NCBI GenBank assembly: GCA_030612495.1
Contig: JAUWNT010000005.1
Coordinates: forward strand, 1-27,566
Direction of reading: 5' to 3'
Length of the DNA: 27,566 nt
Source of the DNA: Candidatus Aminicenantota bacterium
GTDB taxonomy: Bacteria; Acidobacteriota; Aminicenantia; UBA2199
In this document: piece by piece, positions 15,867 to 23,730 of the stretch
Layout: the number at the start of each line of letters is the position of its first letter
How positions within the stretch are numbered: position 1 is the first letter of the stretch
The notes under the pieces: generated by a model
The model's database searches: none
Told to the model about the DNA's origin: nothing
What the model saw: only the letters and a program-made list of their open reading frames with translations
Program-made: the position numbers and the translations under genes

Positions 15867-16976
15867 ATGAAAAAAATAGCATTAATAATGGTATTCATAA
15901 CCGGGATCTTTTTTGTCAATTCTATGGGAAAAGAAGTTAAAAACTCTGATAACCCCGCAAAAGGGACATTTGATTTTAAACTCCAGAAAGTGTGGAGCAT
16001 AGATTCTGCAGGAAAAGATGTATTTGCTGAAATCAATATGATTAAGGTATCTGATGATAACTATATGTATGTTCATGACAGAAAAAACAAGAGATACTAT
16101 ATCTATGACAGTAATGGAAAGTTCATTAAGGGTTTTGGGAAAAAAGGGGAGGGCCCGGGGGAGATAAAATGGATTCAACAAGCTCCATTCTTTTTAAAAA
16201 ATAATAAAATTTTAGTTGCAGATATGGATAAGATCAGTTACTTTTCAAAACATGGGAATTTTATAAAATCAATTAAAAACAATCATATGCAAAAGAGGCC
16301 GGTAGTGTTTCTTGATGAAAATATTTTTGTCTCAGCTCCTCTACTTCAACTTGATATTGAAAAGAAGAGCTCTAAAATTGTTAAATATAATTTAAAAACT
16401 AAAAAGATAAAAGAGATCGCTGAATTTCCAGTATTCAAAGGGGGAGTTGCAAGAAAGAAAGGAAGTGTTATAGCATTGGCTATTGGGGGATTAACTCCAA
16501 TGATGATCATCGGATACCATAATAACCTGCTTTATTATGGAATGAATAATTTCTATACTATTCATATATCAAATATGGAAGCAGGAAAGATTGCCACTTT
16601 TTCATTGGACAGAAAGCCCCAGAAAATCTCTGATGCTGATATTCGAAACAAATTTAAAGACACTCGAATACCTGAAGATATGCTGGATATGATAGTAAAA
16701 AGCATGCCAAGAAAGTTAACTTATTTTAGTAGAATTGAGGTTCATAATAACCTAATTTATGTATTCAGGTCATATCTTGAAAGAAAAAACAAGCAGCAGA
16801 TAGATATATTTTCTTTGAAAGGGGACTACCTATACCGTGCTTTTATCAAAGTTGATAAAGGGCTAACTATAGATGCTAACCCTTTTATAAAAGATGGCCA
16901 TCTCTACCTGGTTCTGGAGGACGAAGAGGGTGAAGTTAGTATAACCAAATACAAAATTGAATTGCCTTTAAAATAA
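15867..16976 (+). CDS. Exported 6-bladed beta-propeller protein
   Basis: 369 aa from the chosen ATG. Signal peptide MKKIALIMVFITGIFFVNS without a convincing lipobox Cys, so likely Sec-secreted to the periplasm. Propeller blades of the NHL/DUF4934-like kind are suggested by IYDSNGKFIKGFGKKGEGPGEIKW (79-102 region), where the aromatic-Gly, GxxGxGPGE turn is the hallmark of 6-bladed propellers common in Bacteroidota and Aminicenantes. Similar strand-turn units recur through to IDIFSLKGDYLYRAF near the C-terminus. No catalytic residues can be assigned; roles in ligand or glycan binding are guesses. It is divergent from the Asp-box lipoprotein, with separate promoters in a 159-base intergenic region. 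Confidence 0.83.
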   Translation: MKKIALIMVFITGIFFVNSMGKEVKNSDNPAKGTFDFKLQKVWSIDSAGKDVFAEINMIKVSDDNYMYVHDRKNKRYYIYDSNGKFIKGFGKKGEGPGEIKWIQQAPFFLKNNKILVADMDKISYFSKHGNFIKSIKNNHMQKRPVVFLDENIFVSAPLLQLDIEKKSSKIVKYNLKTKKIKEIAEFPVFKGGVARKKGSVIALAIGGLTPMMIIGYHNNLLYYGMNNFYTIHISNMEAGKIATFSLDRKPQKISDADIRNKFKDTRIPEDMLDMIVKSMPRKLTYFSRIEVHNNLIYVFRSYLERKNKQQIDIFSLKGDYLYRAFIKVDKGLTIDANPFIKDGHLYLVLEDEEGEVSITKYKIELPLK

Positions 16977-16990
16977 AAATTCCATTGATT

Positions 16991-17007
16991 GAAGAATATT
17001 TTTCTTC
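16991..17007 (+). terminator. Weak hairpin after the propeller gene
   Basis: GAAGAA-TATTT-TTCTTC can fold into a 6-bp stem, 14 bases after the stop. No clear U-tract follows, so it is only a possible terminator. Confidence 0.25.
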
Positions 17008-17123
17008 CATATATATAATATAAGAGAAAACATTAAAATATCTCAACAAATAGATAATAGACATTTTCCTGCATTATATTTTTTTTGCGATGTTTATTTC
17101 CGCGCACCATCCACAGCAGTGTA

Positions 17124-17216
17124 TTAATGAAAAAAATAGGGATAAATATCTCCAATAGCAAGTAAGATTATAGTAGTTAAAATAGTTGTTAAAACTATTA
17201 ATATTATTTTCACCAT
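17124..17216 (-). CDS. Small 30-residue single-helix membrane peptide (candidate gene)
   Basis: A 30-codon ORF whose ATG overlaps the stop of the radical SAM gene in TGATG, the arrangement of translationally coupled genes. The product starts MVKIILIVLTTILTT, continues with another hydrophobic stretch to Gly22, and ends GDIYPYFFH: one predicted transmembrane helix with a short aromatic tail. I know no family for it. The exact one-base overlap, the Lys after the start and the uninterrupted hydrophobicity argue for a real gene, but AT-rich codons (ATA, TTA) make hydrophobic ORFs likely by chance. It could also be a remnant of a longer protein. The rest of the gap (16977-17123) shows nothing recognisable. 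Confidence 0.4.
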   Translation of the reverse strand: MVKIILIVLTTILTTIILLAIGDIYPYFFH

Positions 17217-18286
17217 CAGGTTAACCAGTGATATCCCTGGATATCCAGGTTTGTAAGGCCCACTTCTTTTGCCCTATTTACTGCATCTTTATATTCTTTG
17301 CGTGTTATTTTCCTGGAAATTTTGGGATATTTATGTGCTTTATATACAGGTCTGTACTGGGACATCAGGTTAAGGTATGTATCTTTGGGAAGGTTTTGAG
17401 CAATCCATTCTACTACTTCCCTGGTTCCGCTAACATTGTTTGGCATAACCAGGTGACGTATCATCAACCCTGAATACATTAGTCCATTAGCTGCAGGTTT
17501 TGCGACACCAACCTGGCGGTGCATTTCAAGCAGAGATGCTTTTGAGATTTCAGGGTAAGAGGCTGCTTCAGATGAGTATTTAGCAGCCATTTTTTTGTCT
17601 GAATATTTGAAGTCTGGCAGGTAAATGTCAATAATACCATCAAGCTTTTTCAAAATCTCAAGGCGCTCCCACCCGCATGTATTGTAAATCAGAGGAAGCC
17701 TTAAACCATTAGCAGCTGCTATATCTAGTGCCAGAATAATGTGAGGAGAATAGTGAGTTGGTGTAACGAGATTAATATTGTGGCACCCAAGTTTTTGAAG
17801 TTTGAGCATCATGTTTGCAAGTTTTTCAATGCTCTGAGGTTGCCCAATTCCCTCCTGGCTAGTCTGCCAGTTTATGCAAAATACGCATCTAAGTCCGCAG
17901 TTGGTGAAGAATATGGTACCTGAACCACCCCTTCCCACGAGTGATCTTTCTTCTCCAAAATGAGGGTTAAATGCAGAAACCTCAAGCTGAGAAGAAGCAT
18001 GGCAGAATCCTTCATTCCCTTTGAGTCTGTTAGTTCCACATTCTCTGGGGCAAAGTTTGCATGTGTTCATAATTTTCCATAATTCCTTGCTTCTTTTTTT
18101 CAATTCTCCATTTTTGTGCAGTTTTAGATATTTAGGTTCAAAATCTGGAGGAGTTTTTTTGTTTCTACAATGCAGAAACAAAAAGGAAGAAGTCAATCCA
18201 GATATTGCTATTGTAACGCTTGATTTTATGAATTTTCTTCTGTTAATCCCTTTTATTGGGGATATTTTTTTATAATAATTGCTCAT
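17216..18286 (-). CDS. PflX-like radical SAM protein (COG1313-type) with twin-arginine signal
   Basis: 356 aa. A SAM-cleaving [4Fe-4S] enzyme of the family annotated as putative pyruvate formate-lyase activating proteins. The radical SAM motif is CGLRCVFC (C130, C134, C137), and an N-terminal cysteine set CKLCPREC (C76, C79, C83) plus C95 could hold a second cluster. Before these is an N-terminus unlike a cytoplasmic enzyme: INRRKFIKSS (14-23) matches the Tat RRxFxK pattern, followed by a hydrophobic stretch ending FLFLHC (Cys40), a poor lipobox. The start is well fixed: ATG overlaps the aldolase stop by four bases and AAGGA stands before it. Export of a radical SAM enzyme would be remarkable; the substrate is unknown. 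It is third in the AOR operon. Confidence 0.88.
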   Translation of the reverse strand: MSNYYKKISPIKGINRRKFIKSSVTIAISGLTSSFLFLHCRNKKTPPDFEPKYLKLHKNGELKKRSKELWKIMNTCKLCPRECGTNRLKGNEGFCHASSQLEVSAFNPHFGEERSLVGRGGSGTIFFTNCGLRCVFCINWQTSQEGIGQPQSIEKLANMMLKLQKLGCHNINLVTPTHYSPHIILALDIAAANGLRLPLIYNTCGWERLEILKKLDGIIDIYLPDFKYSDKKMAAKYSSEAASYPEISKASLLEMHRQVGVAKPAANGLMYSGLMIRHLVMPNNVSGTREVVEWIAQNLPKDTYLNLMSQYRPVYKAHKYPKISRKITRKEYKDAVNRAKEVGLTNLDIQGYHWLT

Positions 18287-19440
18287 ATATTAGTCCTTCT
18301 AAAATACTCTTGCTTGCACATCTTTTCAATAGAGAGTAAGTTTTTAAATGCTTCATTAAAATCTTTTTTACAAGCAGTAAAAACACCATGACCATAAACA
18401 ATAACACCCCTTTTCCCCTTTATTGCAGGAGGCATAGTTTTATATAATCCATAAGGTCCTGTACCAACCTCTCCTGGAACTATTGGAATATCATTTACAA
18501 ATCTTCCATATGGGCATTTTATATGACATTGATTTTTATATTTACAGATATCTCTTTGATCACAGTCCATTGATAGTATAACTGAAAATTTCGGATGCCC
18601 ATGAAGAATAGCTCTATTTTCTGTATCTAAATAAATTTGTTTGTGTGCGGAGAGTTCACTTGATGCAGTTATTCCCGCACATGATGAATTATCAATTGGA
18701 CATGGATCAATATAACCACTTAATTCATCAAGAGAACTACCTGTTTGACTTATATATATAATATTATCAATAAGGTATGATATGTTTCCAAAGTAAGAAT
18801 CTACCAACCTTGATTTTACGATTATTTTCCCTGCTTCATCCATAGCTTTGTATACTTTTTTTTTATTAAAAGGGCCTTGCATTAAAGAAAAAGAAAACAC
18901 AGGATATGGATTTATCATTGAAGCAACTTTATTGAATGTTTTTTTCTCTTCATTTGAAATTATTTTATGTTTTTTGTGTTCTAAATAATCTGAAAAAAAT
19001 TTAACATATATTGCAAAACACACTGAACTGAATGTCACAAAAGCTTGTTCAGGGCTTACTGTGCCAAATGTAATAATCCCATGACCTGGAATAATCAGAC
19101 TTTTTCTCTCTTTTAATATATTTGCTATGGTCTGGATATTAAAATCTTTAGTACATGGAAGCTCATGAAGAAATGTTCTTGTTTCACAATCTTCAGGATA
19201 TATTACTTCATTTGATGTTTTAGTAAGATATTCAATGATAGTTCTATATGGCTCAGCAGGTTCTGAAAATATGATAGAATTAATATTTAGGGTTTTAAAT
19301 AATTTTTCTAATATATTAGTTGTTTTATTGGTTTTATTCCAGATTATTTCAGCATCTAATGTTCCAATCAAAGGTGCATCTTTTTCTGTTAAACCATGGT
19401 TAAAGAGTTTATCATTATATTTTTCTATTAATTTTTTCAT
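18283..19440 (-). CDS. Tandem class II aldolase/adducin-family protein with Cys cluster
   Basis: 385 aa with two aldolase-like halves. The C-terminal half (about 190-380) is complete: GNIS (218-221) for the substrate phosphate, SSELSAH with Glu262, metal ligands in LHGHP (H280, H282) and YGHG (H351), as in fuculose/ribulose-phosphate aldolases or epimerases. The N-terminal half (about 30-150) keeps IPGHGIITFGTVSPEQAF (H120) but lacks the Glu and the HxH pair, so it is probably non-catalytic. An insert with cysteines C293, C299, C305 and C309 (C-x5-C-x5-C-x3-C) may bind zinc or an Fe-S cluster. It overlaps the oxidoreductase stop and the radical SAM start by four bases each. Likely it makes or handles an aldehyde for its neighbour; substrate is inference only. 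Confidence 0.87.
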   Translation of the reverse strand: MKKLIEKYNDKLFNHGLTEKDAPLIGTLDAEIIWNKTNKTTNILEKLFKTLNINSIIFSEPAEPYRTIIEYLTKTSNEVIYPEDCETRTFLHELPCTKDFNIQTIANILKERKSLIIPGHGIITFGTVSPEQAFVTFSSVCFAIYVKFFSDYLEHKKHKIISNEEKKTFNKVASMINPYPVFSFSLMQGPFNKKKVYKAMDEAGKIIVKSRLVDSYFGNISYLIDNIIYISQTGSSLDELSGYIDPCPIDNSSCAGITASSELSAHKQIYLDTENRAILHGHPKFSVILSMDCDQRDICKYKNQCHIKCPYGRFVNDIPIVPGEVGTGPYGLYKTMPPAIKGKRGVIVYGHGVFTACKKDFNEAFKNLLSIEKMCKQEYFRRTNI

Positions 19441-21179
19441 TCAAGCTCCAATTCTCTTGCTTTTTCTTTTGTAGGCATGCCATTTATATCAATCCCCCTG
19501 ATTTTGTAATAATTTTCAAGTGTTTTGATAAATTCAGTTCTTCTAATAGGAGGAATATCTATATTATTACCGCTGGTTCCAGGATATTTGAAAAAGCAAG
19601 ATGGAAGATCATCGTCTTTTTTTGTAAATCCATTTAAAGAATTCATTATTTTTTCATTATAATATATTCTTTCACCTGCTTTTAAAAGATCCTGAGCAGA
19701 TGATTCAATTCCAGTAACTGATGTATAAACCTTTGAAAATTCCTCCAGACTAGCTGCAAAGAAAATAAATTTACATGCAGTTAAAGAGTCAATTATTGCA
19801 TTCAAGTCTTCCTGGATTTTAATTATCCTTGCTTTTCCTTTGAATGTAAATCTATCTGTTGAAACTGGTTTTCTCAATATTTCATGTGAAATCGGGTATG
19901 AACGAAGGTGGCAGCCTCCTCTTGTAGAAGTTGCATATGCAAGTGCCATTCCCAAAGCTCCGCGCGGGTCATAAGCAGGAAGTTCCATTTTTTTAACTGT
20001 AATTGCTGATTCTGGTTTTCCTTTTGACTCAGCAAATCTGAAAGCACCTTTCCCAAGTTCATTTCCTATTCCTTTTGCATATCCGATTTTTTTTAAAAGA
20101 GAGGTGATATCTGAACCTGAAAGTTTTTTGTTTGAGATTTCTATGTAACATGCAATTGTTGCACCAGCAGAAATAGTATCCATTCCAATTTCATTACATA
20201 TCTTGTTTGCCTCCATTACAACTGAAATATTGTTGTTGTTAATTAAAGCGCTGAAGTGTGACATTGTTTCAAATTCCGGTATGCTTAATCCATCTTCTGT
20301 TATATATTTGCATAAAATATGACAACCCAGGCAACCCCCCTTTTTCGGGTTGAATTTCTTTTTATAAGTATATGCATTCATTAAACAAGCATTATTAAAA
20401 CGAGTTTTCCTGAAATTATCAGTTGGCATCATTCTTCTATTATCTATAAGGTCATATAATGCAGCAGTTCCAAAATTTGATATACCAAGTTCTCCCATAA
20501 GAACAGGGGAAGCAAAAGTTAATCGAAAAATATCCTGTCTTGCCTTTTTTAAAGATTCTTTGTCATATGTTTTTGTTTTACCTGTTCCTTTTACTGTAAT
20601 GTATTTCAACCCTTTTGATGGAAATAAGAGCCCTAAGCCATTTCGTCCTGCAAAGTAATGATTGTCTATAACTATATTCGAAAAGAGTACACCATTTTCA
20701 GCAGCAGGTCCCACAACAGCAGTGGAGCCTTTATTTTTAATTAAATTATTTATTTCATTTGTTTTTAATCCTTTTAAAGATAATGCATCAGTAAATTTGA
20801 TATTATCATCATTTATTTCAATTCCACATAAATTAAAGCTTTTCCCTGTTATAATAATTCCATCAAATCCAGCTTTTTTTAAAGAAAAACCAAAGCTTCC
20901 TCCTACTGAAGAATCCCCTATTGTTCCTGTTAAGGGTGATTTAGACATAACAGTCATGCGTCCGGATGTGGGAGATAGAGTGTTAACCAATGGACCGGTA
21001 AGAAGAATCAGAGGCATATCAGGATCATGCCAGTTCAAAGTAATGTAATCTTTAAGATAATAACCTGCCAGACCCTTACCTCCAATATATTTTTGTAATA
21101 TGCTAATATCTGGAGTTAGGATATGATATTTTTTAGAACTTAGATCGATTTTTAGAATCTTCCCTTGCCATCCAAACAT
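19437..21179 (-). CDS. Aldehyde:ferredoxin oxidoreductase (tungstopterin enzyme)
   Basis: 580 aa, near the usual ~600. Oxidises aldehydes to acids (or reduces acids) with ferredoxin, in the cytoplasm, using a tungsten bis-pyranopterin and one [4Fe-4S] cluster. Family features: N-terminal MFGWQGKILKIDLSS, IGGKGLAGYYL (32-42), SGRMTVMSKSPLTG (72-85), cluster ligands CLGCHILC (C283, C286, C290) with the distant C469 (DSLTACKF), PEFETM (301-306) and the pterin-contacting DPRGALGMALAYATSTRGG (404-422). Subtype (AOR, FOR, GOR or other) cannot be fixed. The start has AAGGTGA upstream. It is the first gene of a coupled operon; its ATGA overlap with the aldolase suggests equal production. Pterin-synthesis genes and a MoaD-like partner are not nearby. 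Confidence 0.95.
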   Translation of the reverse strand: MFGWQGKILKIDLSSKKYHILTPDISILQKYIGGKGLAGYYLKDYITLNWHDPDMPLILLTGPLVNTLSPTSGRMTVMSKSPLTGTIGDSSVGGSFGFSLKKAGFDGIIITGKSFNLCGIEINDDNIKFTDALSLKGLKTNEINNLIKNKGSTAVVGPAAENGVLFSNIVIDNHYFAGRNGLGLLFPSKGLKYITVKGTGKTKTYDKESLKKARQDIFRLTFASPVLMGELGISNFGTAALYDLIDNRRMMPTDNFRKTRFNNACLMNAYTYKKKFNPKKGGCLGCHILCKYITEDGLSIPEFETMSHFSALINNNNISVVMEANKICNEIGMDTISAGATIACYIEISNKKLSGSDITSLLKKIGYAKGIGNELGKGAFRFAESKGKPESAITVKKMELPAYDPRGALGMALAYATSTRGGCHLRSYPISHEILRKPVSTDRFTFKGKARIIKIQEDLNAIIDSLTACKFIFFAASLEEFSKVYTSVTGIESSAQDLLKAGERIYYNEKIMNSLNGFTKKDDDLPSCFFKYPGTSGNNIDIPPIRRTEFIKTLENYYKIRGIDINGMPTKEKARELELE

Positions 21180-21257
21180 TATTTCACCTTAAATCTATTA
21201 ATTTCTATTTTCATATATATATGTAATATTAGCATATGTTCGAAATATTATAAATGT

Positions 21258-21283
21258 ATAAATAGGGACATACCCCTATTTAT
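21258..21283. repeat. Perfect palindrome upstream of metK (possible extragenic repeat)
   Basis: ATAAATAGGG-ACATAC-CCCTATTTAT: a 10-bp perfect stem with a 6-base loop, between the divergent AOR operon and metK. A GGGACA-(N)-CCCC core with AT flanks is reminiscent of dispersed extragenic palindromes linked to REP-type transposases in other bacteria, from memory. It lies upstream of the metK promoter, not in its leader, so a regulatory hairpin in the mRNA is unlikely; a protein operator is the alternative. Confidence 0.6.
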
Positions 21284-21310
21284 TAATAATGGTTTTGTAT
21301 ATATATCAAT

Positions 21311-21339
21311 TTGACACGGTTCCTATATTTTGTTAGTAT
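21311..21339 (+). promoter_or_regulatory. metK promoter
   Basis: TTGACA (21311-21316, perfect -35), 17-base spacer, TAGTAT (21334-21339). Expected start near 21346 gives a leader of ~27 bases, too short for a SAM riboswitch, with GGAGG before the ATG. Confidence 0.75.
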
Positions 21340-21372
21340 TACCCTTATTTTACAAACTTACGGAGGATTATT

Positions 21373-22536
21373 ATGATAAAAGGTAAATACCTGTTCACTT
21401 CTGAATCAGTAACAGAAGGACACCCTGATAAAATATGTGATCAAATATCTGATGCAATACTGGATGCGTGTCTTGAGAAGGATTCTGATTCAAGAGTTGC
21501 AGTCGAATGTTTGACAAAAACAGGTGTTGTTGTTGTCGCAGGTGAATTAACGACAAAAGGATATGTTAATATCCCGAATATTGTAAGAGATACATTGAAA
21601 GAAATCGGATATATTGATTCTAAAGATGGTATTGATGCTAAGACCTGTGGGGTGCTTGTACAAATTGAAGGTCAGTCGCCTGATATTTCAATTGGAGTTA
21701 CAGCTGGACAGGGTGAATATAAAGAGCAGGGCGCAGGAGATCAAGGCATGATGTTTGGGTATGCGACCAATGAGACTGAGAATTTTATGCCTCTGCCAAT
21801 TGATCTTGCACACAAACTGGCAATGAGACTTGCTGAAGTTAGAAAAAACATGATAATACCTTATCTCGGGCCTGATGGTAAAACTCAAGTGACTGTTGAA
21901 TATGATAATGGGAAGCCAAAAAGGGTTACAACTATTGTTGTATCAAATCAGCATGATGAAGGCCACGAACATGATGAGATTAAAGCTGATATTATTGAAA
22001 AGGTTATAAAACCTGTTTGTGGAAAATGGATAACAGAAGAAACTAAATATTATGTTAATCCAACAGGTAAATTTGTTTTGGGTGGACCTTATGCAGATGC
22101 AGGCCTTACTGGAAGAAAAATAATTGTTGATACATATGGTGGTATGGGAAGACATGGTGGAGGAGCGTTTTCTGGTAAAGATCCCTCTAAGGTTGATCGC
22201 TCTGCTGCTTATAATGCAAGGTATATTGCTAAGAATATTGTTGCAGCAGGACTGGCAGAAAGATGTGAGGTTCAATTAGCTTATGCTATTGGAGTAGCTG
22301 AGCCTGTTTCTGTTAATGTTTCACTTTTTAATACAGGAAAGCTTTCTGAACAGAAAATAGTTGAGTTGATAAAAAATGTGTTTCCATTAAAACCATCTGA
22401 TATAATAAGAGTATTAGAACTTAAAAGACCTATCTACAGGAAAACTGCTGCATATGGCCATTTTGGAAGAGATTCTTTCCCATGGGAGAGACTTGATAAA
22501 GTAAAAGAATTAAAAGAGTTAGCAAATATTGTTTAA
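21373..22536 (+). CDS. metK: S-adenosylmethionine synthetase
   Basis: Makes SAM from methionine and ATP in the cytoplasm; 387 aa, typical. Landmarks: SVTEGHPDKICDQISDA (12-28), signature GAGDQGMMFGYA and the P-loop-like GGGAFSGKDPSKVDRSAAY, then the C-terminal YGHFGR. ACGGAGG precedes the ATG and a good promoter is upstream. Its position next to an operon with a SAM-consuming radical enzyme is noteworthy but may be chance, since they are divergent. No SAM or SAH riboswitch fits in the short leader. Confidence 0.98.
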   Translation: MIKGKYLFTSESVTEGHPDKICDQISDAILDACLEKDSDSRVAVECLTKTGVVVVAGELTTKGYVNIPNIVRDTLKEIGYIDSKDGIDAKTCGVLVQIEGQSPDISIGVTAGQGEYKEQGAGDQGMMFGYATNETENFMPLPIDLAHKLAMRLAEVRKNMIIPYLGPDGKTQVTVEYDNGKPKRVTTIVVSNQHDEGHEHDEIKADIIEKVIKPVCGKWITEETKYYVNPTGKFVLGGPYADAGLTGRKIIVDTYGGMGRHGGGAFSGKDPSKVDRSAAYNARYIAKNIVAAGLAERCEVQLAYAIGVAEPVSVNVSLFNTGKLSEQKIVELIKNVFPLKPSDIIRVLELKRPIYRKTAAYGHFGRDSFPWERLDKVKELKELANIV

Positions 22537-22611
22537 ATATTAATTTTTTTTAGTTTTTTGTTTATTAAAATTTCATAATATTATAAAATCTAATTTTAAA
22601 AGTATACTAAT

Positions 22612-23700
22612 ATGAGAAAAGGGAAAATTTTAATTGCTGATGATGAAGTAGACATTAGAGAATTGCTGGGGGATTTTTTAAGAGATGAGGGATATGAGTG
22701 TATACTTGCATCAGATGCGTATGATGCTTTAGAGAAATATATTGAAAATGATAAAATTGATGTTGTTATGTCTGATATCAGAATGCCAGGTAAATCAGGG
22801 CTTGATCTTTTAGGAGAGGTTAAAGAACTTGATGAAGACGTTATGGTTATTATGATATCAGCTGTAAAGGACATTGAGTCAGCTATTTCTGCTTTATCTA
22901 AAGGAGCCTATGATTATGTTTCAAAACCATTTGAATTAGAAAAAGTTGCTCACATTGCAAACAAAGCAGTTGAGAAAAGGAGATTGGTTTTAGAGAACAA
23001 GGAATATCAAAATGAACTTGAAAGAAAAGTCATTGAAAGAACTAAAGATTTAAAAGCTGCTCTTGAAGAATTAGATAATACTTACAGAGTTACTTTAAGA
23101 GCTCTTGTAACTGCTCTTGATACAAGAGATGAAGAGACTCATGGTCACTCAATGAGAGTTATAAGATATACAATGGCTCTTGCAGATTTACTTGGTATAG
23201 ATAATGAGGATGATTTAAAAATTTTTGAGTATGGAGCTCTTCTTCATGATATTGGTAAAATTGGAATACCTGATGCAATATTAAAGAAACCAGGGGAATT
23301 AACACAAAGGGAATGGGAAATAATAAAAACTCACTCTGAACTTGGTTATAAAATGTTATATAAGATTAAATTTCTTGAAAAGGCTTCTCAGATAGTTTTA
23401 CATCACCATGAAAGATATGATGGAAATGGTTATCCTGATGGATTGAAGGGTGATCAGATTCCTTTTGGGGCAAGAATTTTTGCTCTTGCTGATACAATTG
23501 ATGCAATGACTTCAGAACGTCCATACGGGCATGCTTTATCATTTGAAGAAGGTTACAAGGAAATAAAAAAATTTTCAGGTACACAATTTGACCCTCAAGT
23601 TGTAAATGCATTTTATTTAGTTAATTTTGGTTTCTGGGAAAAGCAGAGACAAGAGATTGATCTGCTTGTAAGAGAAAACCCTGATTTCTTTTTAATTTAG
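22612..23700 (+). CDS. Response regulator with HD-GYP output domain (probable c-di-GMP phosphodiesterase)
   Basis: 362 aa. REC domain 1-120: acidic pocket D10/D11, phosphoacceptor D55 (MSDIRMPG), Ser83 and Lys105 (SKPFE). A coiled-coil linker (about 120-155, NELERKVIERTKDLK) leads to an HD-GYP domain: HGHSMR (177-182), LLHDIGKIGIP (210-220; HD at 212-213), HHHERYDGNGYPDGL (264-278 with the GYP triad), and Asp294 in ALADTID. All expected metal ligands appear present, so an active c-di-GMP hydrolase controlled by phosphorylation is likely. No histidine kinase is adjacent. There is no Shine-Dalgarno before this ATG; TATAAA (22582-22587) or TATACT (22603-22608) may be the -10. It is 75 bases downstream of metK. 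Confidence 0.95.
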   Translation: MRKGKILIADDEVDIRELLGDFLRDEGYECILASDAYDALEKYIENDKIDVVMSDIRMPGKSGLDLLGEVKELDEDVMVIMISAVKDIESAISALSKGAYDYVSKPFELEKVAHIANKAVEKRRLVLENKEYQNELERKVIERTKDLKAALEELDNTYRVTLRALVTALDTRDEETHGHSMRVIRYTMALADLLGIDNEDDLKIFEYGALLHDIGKIGIPDAILKKPGELTQREWEIIKTHSELGYKMLYKIKFLEKASQIVLHHHERYDGNGYPDGLKGDQIPFGARIFALADTIDAMTSERPYGHALSFEEGYKEIKKFSGTQFDPQVVNAFYLVNFGFWEKQRQEIDLLVRENPDFFLI

Positions 23701-23730
23701 TATTGTTCAAAGAATGGTTGATTTAAGTAT

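Noticed and set aside
21340..21372. SAM or SAH riboswitch in the metK leader
   Set aside because: The predicted leader is about 27 bases, too short for any known SAM-binding RNA, and no such structure lies further upstream.
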